Assembly (NCBI GenBank): GCA_025464625.1
Contig: JAOAUZ010000001.1
Location: 526,848-590,847, forward strand
Length of the DNA: 64,000 bases
Origin: Rickettsiales bacterium
Lineage (GTDB): Bacteria > Pseudomonadota > Alphaproteobacteria > Rickettsiales > SXRF01
Direction: 5' to 3'
In this document: positions 39,201 through 45,788 of the stretch, in pieces
How the letters are laid out: each line of letters begins with the position of its first letter
How positions within the stretch are numbered: position 1 is the first letter of the stretch
Position numbers and translations under genes: made by a program
Notes under the pieces: generated by a model
Seen by the model: the letters and a program-made list of their open reading frames with translations, nothing else
Databases searched by the model: none
What the model was told of the DNA's origin: nothing

Positions 39201-39870
39201 TCAGCATATCTTCAACGGTTTGGTTATTATAATCCGCATAGAGAGTTTTTTTCTGCACCTCAAAGCTGAAATTAGGGATACGATTGCCGTAATCCGCTAG
39301 CGGAAAATCCTCAAACACAACGTAGCACAGCCCACGATACGCAGGTGTTTTAGAAGCCCCCTCAATCGCCTGAATCAATGAATCTGGCGATTGCGTTTCG
39401 CCGCCTTTATAAATACGGATAGTATAAGCTGACATATCAAGCTGCTTGGCATCCGCCCAGATACGCAAAACATCGCTTACCTCACCTTCACACACCGCCA
39501 CCGCTAAAGTCACCGAATAGCTATAGCTGCTGGAGGTCTGACTAACCTTGCCGCCCCCACCTTTTCCGCCACCACCCGCCGAGCTGGTAGTAGTTACAAT
39601 AGTTTCTTTAATCGGTTGCGACCAGATGATATTGCCGCCAATTCGCACCGAGCCATAAACAATCGGTATCATCTTACCATAAGCCGAGCTTTGCACCGCA
39701 AGGTCGGCAAGGCGTGAACCATGCACAGGCGATAATTTACCGCTACGCATTTTTGAATCAATAAGCCCGCCCGCAAGCCTGCCTGCAATCGAGCCAATAC
39801 GTGCGCCAAACGGCAAGCCAGTAGCTGCGCCCGCAGCCGAACCTGCAGCACTTAAAATAATAGATGCCAT
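36202..39870 (-). CDS. GTA/phage tail host-specificity protein with TIM-barrel domain (gp15-like)
   Basis: The 1222-residue protein matches the large distal-tail protein of GTAs and related siphophages, often called GTA TIM-barrel-like. The N-terminus is Ala/Gly-rich (GLPFGARIGSIAGRLAGGL). It then has PVHGSRLADLAVQSSAYGKMIP near 48 and a Gly-rich insert. The TIM-barrel part (about 400-620) shows FAIGSELKGLT, FIGIDAYFPL and IWFTEYGFPSVDCA, all glycosidase-like. A beta-rich tail hub-like region with RLAGTG and LLRGRLGT follows. In RcGTA this gene is the last of the cluster, and it is the last here too. GC is locally raised (57% in 37021-37080). Confidence 0.88.
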   Translation of the reverse strand: MASIILSAAGSAAGAATGLPFGARIGSIAGRLAGGLIDSKMRSGKLSPVHGSRLADLAVQSSAYGKMIPIVYGSVRIGGNIIWSQPIKETIVTTTSSAGGGGKGGGGKVSQTSSSYSYSVTLAVAVCEGEVSDVLRIWADAKQLDMSAYTIRIYKGGETQSPDSLIQAIEGASKTPAYRGLCYVVFEDFPLADYGNRIPNFSFEVQKKTLYADYNNQTVEDMLTGMVMIPAAGEFVYDTQVDYKVSGAQVGANWVQQGNQERINMHNASGKANALLSLDQLKNTCPNVGWVSVVVAWFGDNMNVASCNVTPAVEYQTGATTTPNIWSVAGYNRSTARLITQVGGAPQFGGTPDDTSLLRYLDELKARGYKIMFYPLLFMDVSGKPWRGDLTGSPSAVSNFFTKTNGYNAFINHYANLVKTKVDAFAIGSELKGLTKLTDTAGNYPAVNELVGLAATVKTTVGSGVKVTYAADWSEYHHTDNGWYNLDPLWASSNIDFIGIDAYFPLTDSASTIYDIDTVKAGWTSGEGYDWYYSDTARTTKVNLTAAMAWKNIAWFWNNTHINPNSVATAWTPQSKKIWFTEYGFPSVDCATNQPNVFYDPSTSGSALPYFSKGRVDMRAQRVGIAATQAQWAGSSMVERMFAWTWDARPFPYWPDLTNIWNDGGVWKTGHWLQGKLGTSNIAAIVKDLSLRSGLQAVDIDVSKISEMLDGYVISHQQTIREAIEVLRKAYFFDTVESDNILLCIPRGGDVAVSIDEVDIIPVNEELCKITRTQEIELPKHINVVYLNRLANYQTSTQYSQREITSSREVETLDFPLVISDQIAKNIADITLFSDWTGRTGYSFDLPIKYAQLDPSDVITLTISGVAHRMRIISTYIGTPSIVRVSAVAEDISNYDFYNTAGSSNNILLQENTSIPQTKLEMLDLPLFPSDDNDKAVMRLAGTGLASGWGGAVVYRSDDNGANYSRFASLENPAAIGTASTVLSNASSAVFDEKNTVTVILLGNAQLQSVTELAVLNGANVALLGNEIIQFKTATLINDGKYALSGLLRGRLGTEWAISSHSAGEKFVLLDGSISKQIISSNMIGLLRQYKAVTVGNSLTSASAENFTYSGVALKPYSPVQITGTRDGSGNLTINWVRRTRGGGEWRDNVDVPLNETSELYDVEIMNGATVVRSFLGLTSPTANYSAAQQTTDFGSAQASVSVKIYQISGAVGRGYAAQGNI

Positions 39871-39936
39871 GATTTTTCCTTAGGTTTTTTATGGGATTGC
39901 TGGAAAATAGGTGATAAAATAGTGAATATTTAATCA

Positions 39937-39959
39937 ATTGTCATAAAATCTTAATAAAA
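39937..39959 (+). promoter_or_regulatory. 23-bp upstream element, copy A
   Basis: The element reads ATTGTCAT, AAAAT, then CTTAATAAAA. It matches the element at 45688-45710 (other strand) at 20 of 23 positions. It ends 74 bases before the start codon of the 132-residue gene at 40034, against 75 bases for the other copy. A TATTAT sequence lies downstream, so it may be an activator site or part of a promoter. Confidence 0.45.
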
Positions 39960-40033
39960 CTCTTAGGTTTTATGTATTATATTACAAACACATAAGTTTT
40001 TATAAAATAATTAAAATACGAAGGTACTAGGTC

Positions 40034-40432
40034 ATGACATCTGAAATTAAAGATACCCCACAAGAAGCAGCTAATAATTTTATCGCGGCTGTTGAAGGAG
40101 TTAAAAACAAACATGAATTAACCTTAGAATCCAGGGAATCGAAGGTGCTATTATCAGTTATGCAAGGAATAGCAGATGGTCAAATAACAACAGGCAGCCA
40201 TAAACTTGGTAATGATTTGATAGATTTTGTAAATACTATAGAATCGCTGATTAGTCACAAACACAAAAATATCCTTCCAACAAAAGGGGTTAATGATACC
40301 TTTATGAAACAAACAGAAGAAGCCGTAAAACCACTGGATGAAGCATTAAAGTTGGTTGCTCGCAAAGGGATTTTATCTGATGGTCAAGATCTTAATGTTG
40401 GCAGACATACATCAAGAATTTCTTCCAGATAG
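40034..40432 (+). CDS. unrecognised small protein (132 aa)
   Basis: I do not recognise this family. The 132-residue protein is hydrophilic and predicted largely helical, without signal peptide or membrane segment; it ends in a basic tail (HTSRISSR). Its codon use looks normal, and a GAAGG-like site precedes the ATG. It is on the opposite strand between the TIM-barrel tail gene and the NlpC gene, and ends one base from the NlpC stop. A 23-bp element upstream is shared with the 501-residue gene ending at 44107. It could be a cargo or regulatory gene of the cluster. Confidence 0.6.
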   Translation: MTSEIKDTPQEAANNFIAAVEGVKNKHELTLESRESKVLLSVMQGIADGQITTGSHKLGNDLIDFVNTIESLISHKHKNILPTKGVNDTFMKQTEEAVKPLDEALKLVARKGILSDGQDLNVGRHTSRISSR

Positions 40433-40433
40433 C

Positions 40434-40862
40434 TTATACTATCATAAAAGCTGCCACCACCCGCTCCATCCACCAACTATCCAACGTGTGTTCAACAACG
40501 GCTCGGGCTGGGGCGTAGGCGTGGATAATGGCGAGTTCGCCAGATAATTCACTAACAATCGCTAGATGCTGCGGGTTTCCGTCCACATTTAACAATAAAA
40601 CATCACCAATTTTGATATTTTCTATTGGTATTTCCTGCATTGCTCTGGCTAGGTTTTGCCTTAGTTTTTCTGTATCTGGATAATGCGAATAGCTGGTTTC
40701 ATCATATTCAGTAAACGGCAGATCTAACTCTTTTGCCACACCAATAAGTAAGCCAAGGCAATCAACCCCACCTTTGTGGGTATCCGATTTTTTCAGGCGA
40801 CCTTGATGATGAAAGCGCGTGCCAACCCAGCCCCGCGCGCAAGCTACGATGTCTTTGCTCAT
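40434..40862 (-). CDS. NlpC/P60 family cell-wall peptidase (GTA gp14-like)
   Basis: The 142-residue enzyme is the size of RcGTA gp14, a tail-associated peptidoglycan peptidase. The catalytic Cys35 is in GGVDCLGLL, His99 in GNPQHLAIVS, and a third polar residue follows at LAIIHAYA. The N-terminal ARGWVGTRFHHQGR is typical of phage NlpC proteins. It lies immediately before the large tail gene in transcription order, as in RcGTA, apart from the inserted plus-strand gene. The start ATG at 40862 is supported by family alignment. Confidence 0.87.
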   Translation of the reverse strand: MSKDIVACARGWVGTRFHHQGRLKKSDTHKGGVDCLGLLIGVAKELDLPFTEYDETSYSHYPDTEKLRQNLARAMQEIPIENIKIGDVLLLNVDGNPQHLAIVSELSGELAIIHAYAPARAVVEHTLDSWWMERVVAAFMIV

Positions 40863-40881
40863 AATAATAGATTATTTTATG

Positions 40882-41367
40882 TTATTCTTGTTCCGTTTGG
40901 TCTTTTTGCGGGCGGAAGTGACTGCGCATGGTCGGGCGAGCAAAAAGCGGGCGTTGCCCCATGCTTTTGGCGTAAGCCCATACTAACCCTGCCATAACAA
41001 TAATTGCCATGCCAAACACCCAAATGCTGGCAGCAATGGTGGAATTACCATACATACCAATAACAGTTGCCGAAACGAACACCGCCACCGCTATAAAAAA
41101 TCCTAACACCTGCCCAACTAATGAAGACATGGAATGGATACGCAAAGCCTGTTTTTCCCACTCATGGCGATGCTTCTGTTCCATCTCAAACATGGTTAGG
41201 ATCATCTTTGCCGAGCCATCAACCACATAATTATAACTCTCCAATACTTCAGGATGGGGTAGAATCTCCACCGTTCGGTTCTGCATTCTATCGCGATTGC
41301 CACGATTGTAATGCCCACCAGCTCTGGTAGTTTTTTGCTCGTTATAATTATTTTCTTCTGTTTCCAT
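40882..41367 (-). CDS. DUF2335 family membrane protein
   Basis: The 161-residue protein has an N-terminal hydrophilic part, then LPHPEVLESYNYVVDGSAKMIL and MFEMEQKHRHEWEKQ, the hallmark of DUF2335, then two membrane helices (about 87-106 and 112-130). The C-terminus is basic. The function of the family is unknown. It overlaps the upstream 63-residue gene by 20 bases, suggesting translational coupling, and sits between the DUF2163 and NlpC tail genes, where RcGTA has no such gene. Confidence 0.75.
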   Translation of the reverse strand: METEENNYNEQKTTRAGGHYNRGNRDRMQNRTVEILPHPEVLESYNYVVDGSAKMILTMFEMEQKHRHEWEKQALRIHSMSSLVGQVLGFFIAVAVFVSATVIGMYGNSTIAASIWVFGMAIIVMAGLVWAYAKSMGQRPLFARPTMRSHFRPQKDQTEQE

Positions 41368-41539
41368 CGCTGTTTTCTTCTAATTTCCCAATTATACTTT
41401 GAATATCACGACCAATATTCACCCAATCTTTACGCAAACCTTCAGCAGAATTACGATACGGATATCGGTAAAGTAGCGGAGCACCAGTAATTTTTAACAC
41501 TGAGAAAATCCCAGCAAAAAAATTCCTCAATACACGCAT
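41348..41539 (-). CDS. small unrecognised protein (63 aa)
   Basis: A 63-residue frame with a GAGAG ribosome site seven bases before its ATG. The N-terminus is amphipathic or hydrophobic (FFAGIFSVLKITGAPLLY) and the rest is charged (LRKDWVNIGRDIQSIIGKLEE). It overlaps the start of the DUF2335 gene by 20 bases on the same strand, so the two are probably coexpressed. I do not recognise the family. Composition and coupling make it more likely real than not. Confidence 0.55.
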   Translation of the reverse strand: MRVLRNFFAGIFSVLKITGAPLLYRYPYRNSAEGLRKDWVNIGRDIQSIIGKLEENSDGNRRK

Positions 41540-41617
41540 GTTTTTACTCTCTCGTTATTTTTATCATGTATGTAATAGCATTAACTGCATCCAAGAGTAA
41601 GTAAAAAATTGCTTTAA

Positions 41618-42469
41618 CTATTTGCTGCGTGTTCCTGCAGTTTCTAACATGTTGTCTAAACCTGGAACATGTGGTTCTCCCCTAAAATTTACAACATTGC
41701 TATATTGGTTTGTACAAGTAGTAATTGTTTTATCACATCCTTGTGCCATGCTGTAGCCATCACCTATTGCGATATTATAAGGCATTGGCAGCACCAATAT
41801 TATTTTTCCTCCACTGATAAATTCTTTTACTTCCATACTCAAACCATTATTTGCACCGCTGGTAAAAGTTATTTTTCCAAAGTTATATAAACCACTAGCT
41901 TCACCACGACTAGAGTCTTTGAATTCCTGATTTGATACAGTGCTGGTAACCGCCCCAGTTACTGTATAAGTGGCAGGATTTATTTTACAGCGTGAGTCAG
42001 CAAATGTGGCGCGACAAGATGCTGAATAAAGCTCACCTATTGTTTGTGATAGCCTTTGAGTAAGCCCCCTTACCTCAGCCACGAATTGCTGCTTTATCAA
42101 TGACACTTCACCCAGCCAACCTCTTCGCAATTTTAATGTTCCTTGGGTTAGGTCATTATAATTAACTTGAAAAATCTCAATTTCAGCAAAATCATACAAT
42201 CCAGCCATGATGTCTGCTTCAGTTATATTTCCTGCGCTTAACATTCCTTCAACGTCTAAGTTATCAACACTAAGTGAAGCCGTATTTTGAATTGCGCTAG
42301 GCGTAAAGCCACTGGCTGCTTTATAAATGATACTATCTAACGTAATGTCAGCATCATGATCCGTAAATCCAAGAACTACTGAATCTCTACGGGTTAGTTT
42401 CCAACAAGTCGCAAGAGTTGTTACCTCACCAGTAATATGTGTGGCAAGGGCAGTTGAAATTTGTTTCAT
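41618..42469 (-). CDS. DUF2163/BR0599 tail hub protein (GTA gp13-like)
   Basis: The 283-residue protein matches the GTA gp13 hub family. The N-terminal half has CWKLTRRDSVVLGFTDHDAD near 22-41 and the C-terminal BR0599 part has cysteines (SCRATFADSRC, GCDKTITTC) usual for the iron-sulfur or disulfide-bound region in RcGTA gp13. It starts 11 bases after the DUF2460 stop on the same strand, exactly the g12-g13 order. No defect is seen. Confidence 0.88.
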   Translation of the reverse strand: MKQISTALATHITGEVTTLATCWKLTRRDSVVLGFTDHDADITLDSIIYKAASGFTPSAIQNTASLSVDNLDVEGMLSAGNITEADIMAGLYDFAEIEIFQVNYNDLTQGTLKLRRGWLGEVSLIKQQFVAEVRGLTQRLSQTIGELYSASCRATFADSRCKINPATYTVTGAVTSTVSNQEFKDSSRGEASGLYNFGKITFTSGANNGLSMEVKEFISGGKIILVLPMPYNIAIGDGYSMAQGCDKTITTCTNQYSNVVNFRGEPHVPGLDNMLETAGTRSK

Positions 42470-42480
42470 GTGTTTTTCTC

Positions 42481-43083
42481 CTAAACCCTGACTTCAACCA
42501 ATGGAATGTCATTCCAACTATTGATTCCGTACGAGTCTAAAGTGGCTGATAGCCTGTCTGTGTCAAAGCGTACTGGAACATCAAATTCAAAATCAGCGGT
42601 GATTACGGCTGTGTTGGCAGGAGCTGTTACAAAAGTTATTTTGCCAATTGTTGAATCTAGGGAATAAGCAGAGCCAGTTTGCAGTACCGCATTTATATAA
42701 ACCGCCAAAGTTGCCACTACAGGTTTAGAAATCGTTCTGGCTTCTGTAACGCTACCACTATTATAGGTTTTTACTAACTGAAAAATTTTATTAGTGCCGT
42801 TACCAATTCCTATAATTTGTGCCGTAGCTTTATAATCGCTCCAATCTTTGAAACGAAAACCATCAGCCCTCCCTTTACGAGCGCGGAAAAATGCAATCAG
42901 CGCATCAAGTTGAGTTTGAGTTTTTACTCCATGTGCAACGTTATATTTTGCGCGTGCTTGCGACCAATTGATATTGCGCTGTTCATATCCACCATGAGTA
43001 ATAACTACATCAGTAGAATACTCAGGTCCACCAGATGAACCATAAGCAATATCGGTGGGAAAACGTTCTTCAACGAATGCCAT
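42481..43083 (-). CDS. DUF2460 distal tail protein (GTA gp12-like)
   Basis: The 200-residue protein belongs to DUF2460 (TIGR02217), the GTA distal tail protein. Characteristic parts are FVEERFPTDIAYGSSGGPEY at the N-terminus, NWSQARAKYNVAHGVKTQ, FFRARKGRADGFRFKDWSDYKA near 65-86 and FDVPVRFDTDRLSATLDSYG near the C-terminus. It precedes the DUF2163 gene by 11 bases. The gene that should lie upstream in a GTA, the tape measure, is replaced by a run of unknown genes. Confidence 0.9.
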   Translation of the reverse strand: MAFVEERFPTDIAYGSSGGPEYSTDVVITHGGYEQRNINWSQARAKYNVAHGVKTQTQLDALIAFFRARKGRADGFRFKDWSDYKATAQIIGIGNGTNKIFQLVKTYNSGSVTEARTISKPVVATLAVYINAVLQTGSAYSLDSTIGKITFVTAPANTAVITADFEFDVPVRFDTDRLSATLDSYGINSWNDIPLVEVRV

Positions 43084-43159
43084 AAAAACTCCAAAAAAAT
43101 TGAGAAATATACCTACTCCATAAGGGAGGTAGCTAAAAAATAATAGATAAATACTGTTA

Positions 43160-44104
43160 TTAGATCTCTCTACTGAGAGACCTCTGCCTTACTTCAGGAG
43201 TGATCGGAACATCAACATTATATTGTTGTCCACTCATAGCAGCAGACATCACATACATACCCTCACCAGGGTTAAGCATATTTTGTGGTTTCATCTGCCC
43301 ACTGTTAATCATATCGGCATACTGCTCGGCGACAGTTTTTAATGGATTATGTGGATCACGAAGCATTCCTGTCTGCGCTCTAATCGCGTCATCAATTACA
43401 GGATTATTCATCATTGCACTTAACTTTTGCATATTATTCGGATCACTAAGAGCTTCGGTGAATAATCCAGTACCCGTATATTTAGCAAGAATTCGATCAA
43501 CCCCTCTACCAGTTTTTTCAGGAAGATTGGCTGCAAGTGCAGCAAACACAACTTCAGGTGGAACATATCCACCATCAGCATGCATTTTAGATATCTGCAT
43601 ATTGATAATTATCGGGTCTTGTTCCTGTTTTTCAAAACCAGCTTTATATAAGCTATTTCCTGCATATCCACCAGTGAGTGAACCAGCAACCAATGCAATT
43701 GGCAAAGCAGGAGGAAAAAATGCTGTTGCCAACAATGTGGCACCAACACCGCCAGCGGCAGCACCACCCATTGAAGAAGCTGTCTGACCACCAAAATCCC
43801 ACCAATCGACTTCTTCTTTTTTTTCTAATTTTGTCCTAAGAGATGGGTTTCGACGAACCAATTGGCGAATACTAGAAACATCAAAATATTCAGATATCTG
43901 TTGAGCTGTTTTTTCTTTGTTGTAATAACTACTCACTCCATTGATAGCAACGCCAACAGGCTCAGGCATTGCCTTTCCAGCAAGGTGTGCAACATCAATG
44001 GCTGCTTTTCCGACAGTAGCAACATCACCACCATCAATAGCCCCGATATCACCAGAGGTTATCTTTCCAAGCACTCCACGACCATCATATTTTGCAGTTG
44101 GCAT
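43160..44104 (-). CDS. unrecognised 314-aa protein with hydrophobic hairpin, at the tape-measure position
   Basis: I do not recognise the family. A Gly/Ala-rich hydrophobic region lies at about 107-150 (GGAAAGGVGATLLATAFFPP then ALPIALVAGSLTGGYAG), likely two membrane helices. Charged helices flank it. There is no signal peptide. It begins 2 bases after the 501-residue gene, so the two form an operon, and ends 76 bases before DUF2460. In GTAs the gene just before DUF2460 is the tape measure, which often has hydrophobic segments. That makes it a positional candidate only; 314 residues is short. Confidence 0.6.
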   Translation of the reverse strand: MPTAKYDGRGVLGKITSGDIGAIDGGDVATVGKAAIDVAHLAGKAMPEPVGVAINGVSSYYNKEKTAQQISEYFDVSSIRQLVRRNPSLRTKLEKKEEVDWWDFGGQTASSMGGAAAGGVGATLLATAFFPPALPIALVAGSLTGGYAGNSLYKAGFEKQEQDPIIINMQISKMHADGGYVPPEVVFAALAANLPEKTGRGVDRILAKYTGTGLFTEALSDPNNMQKLSAMMNNPVIDDAIRAQTGMLRDPHNPLKTVAEQYADMINSGQMKPQNMLNPGEGMYVMSAAMSGQQYNVDVPITPEVRQRSLSREI

Positions 44105-44106
44105 AA

Positions 44107-45612
44107 TTATGCTCCACCTAATACATGGTTAGCTTGACCAGCATTAGCAACTAGCTTTGCCGTATGTCCACCAACAACAGTATGGCTTCTTTCCATCTGT
44201 TTTTTCTTTTCTAATGCAGCTACATGAGAATGTTCCAATTTATTACTAGACGTAACAGCTGCCGTCTCGACAGGTTTTGCTAAATCATTTGCAGCAATCA
44301 TTGTGTAAACACGTTTCATCAATTTTCCGTTAGAAACTTCGCGCATAATCTGCGCTGGGCTGGTTTTTTCCGCAGCATATTGTTCTGCAAGTTTTTTAGA
44401 GAATATGCTTCCTTCGGCACCACGCGCCCTAAGTTCTGGGCTAGATTTTCCTACGAGTTCCGCATATGCCTCAACTGGAATAGGCTTACCAGAAGCATGT
44501 GCCTGACTAAGGGCGGTATAAGAAGAAAGTGATGATTCACCTACCAACATGTTAGCACCCATACCAACAAGCTGTGGAACAAGAAAGCCTGCTGTAGAAA
44601 CGTTGCCTTTTACAGCCTGTAAAACGCTACTGCCGAGCGCAGCAGCACTAGAAGCCTCAGATATGGCAAGCCCTTTTAAAAGCTTAGAGCGTGCTTCCGC
44701 TACAGGGGCAGGTGTTTTACCAAATAAAACGGAGAATGTGGACACAGGCTTACCAGTAATATCAGATGACATTTTTTTCAATGCAGTAAGATTATGCCTG
44801 AATTCTTTTGCAACACTAAACATACCAATTGCTGAACTAGCAATAAAGCCCGTATTCATAACACCAGTTAAAACTGGTGCATTACCTATAGCCTTAGGAA
44901 GTGCTTTTATCCCATCGCCAATATTTTTAAAACTACCAGAAGTAAAATGATTCCCAGCGACCTCATTTAACTTCTTTAATATCTTGGAATCTTTTGAAGA
45001 TAAATTTTTTGATGTTTCTATGGCTTTCGAGAAGGCTTCCGTGATCTCATGATGATCAGCATTGCCAATTTTAGCTAAATCACCAATTTTCTGTACATGA
45101 GTTCGTAACTCACTCGGCAGATCAGCACTAGCATTAACCTTGCCAATTAGTTTATCAATTTTTTTAATTTGTCTGCCGCCTCGTATCTCACCAATTTTTT
45201 GGAGAATTTTAGGTAGCCCAAACGTATTGCCAGCCTTATTTAAACCATCACCAACACCATCTGCTATCTTTTGCGCACCATCGGCAATTTGTTGTGCAGA
45301 TTTTCTTCTAGAAAATAAATCAGCAATAGTTTTCTTGGTAAACTCTTCTATGATGTTCTGCGTACCTCTTCCAGCATTAGCAATAGAATCTAAACCCACT
45401 TTTTCACCAATCCAACCAACACCGCCAGCAGCTGATGCTACTAACGGAACGGCGAGAGGCGCGAGCGCCGCTGTATTAAGTGCAATATCAGTAGCGCCAG
45501 AAACAACTTCAGCAACACCACCGACACCATCGGTCGCGACATTTTGAGAATCGCTTGGCGTAACCACGCCATGGCTCCCTTTATGGATTCTATGCTCAGG
45601 TAACTTAGCCAT
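44107..45612 (-). CDS. unrecognised 501-aa helical protein with hydrophobic segments
   Basis: I do not recognise the family. Hydrophobic Ala/Gly stretches occur at about 43-70 (ALNTAALAPLAVPLVASAAG), near 255-270 and near 335-365, separated by charged helical regions (QQIADGAQKIADGVGDGL, RQIKKIDKLIGKV). No signal peptide is evident. The C-terminus ends TAKLVANAGQANHVLGGA. It starts about 75 bases downstream of a 23-bp element shared with the gene at 40034. It could be a tape-measure-like protein, a membrane-inserting effector or an unrelated membrane protein. Confidence 0.6.
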   Translation of the reverse strand: MAKLPEHRIHKGSHGVVTPSDSQNVATDGVGGVAEVVSGATDIALNTAALAPLAVPLVASAAGGVGWIGEKVGLDSIANAGRGTQNIIEEFTKKTIADLFSRRKSAQQIADGAQKIADGVGDGLNKAGNTFGLPKILQKIGEIRGGRQIKKIDKLIGKVNASADLPSELRTHVQKIGDLAKIGNADHHEITEAFSKAIETSKNLSSKDSKILKKLNEVAGNHFTSGSFKNIGDGIKALPKAIGNAPVLTGVMNTGFIASSAIGMFSVAKEFRHNLTALKKMSSDITGKPVSTFSVLFGKTPAPVAEARSKLLKGLAISEASSAAALGSSVLQAVKGNVSTAGFLVPQLVGMGANMLVGESSLSSYTALSQAHASGKPIPVEAYAELVGKSSPELRARGAEGSIFSKKLAEQYAAEKTSPAQIMREVSNGKLMKRVYTMIAANDLAKPVETAAVTSSNKLEHSHVAALEKKKQMERSHTVVGGHTAKLVANAGQANHVLGGA

Positions 45613-45687
45613 ATATAAAGCCCGATAGCATTAACTTAATTATCATGTGCAAATTATAGCCTGAAATAATAAGCCATCCCACTGTTT

Positions 45688-45710
45688 TTTTATTAACATT
45701 TTGTGACAGT
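45688..45710 (-). promoter_or_regulatory. 23-bp upstream element, copy B
   Basis: On the minus strand it reads ACTGTCAC, AAAAT, then GTTAATAAAA; 20 of 23 positions match copy A at 39937-39959. It ends 75 bases before the start codon of the 501-residue gene. TTATTAT lies further down, possibly a -10 box. Confidence 0.45.
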
Positions 45711-45788
45711 CGTGGATTTTTTATAATGATTTATAGATATATTCATAAAAAAGATGTAATTATTTGTTTTTAATAAACAAAATATATA

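Noticed and set aside
39930-39954. CtrA-type binding site (TTAA-N7-TTAA), since CtrA controls GTA genes in some Alphaproteobacteria
   Set aside because: The two TTAA blocks upstream of the gene at 40034 are spaced by 17, not 7, bases.
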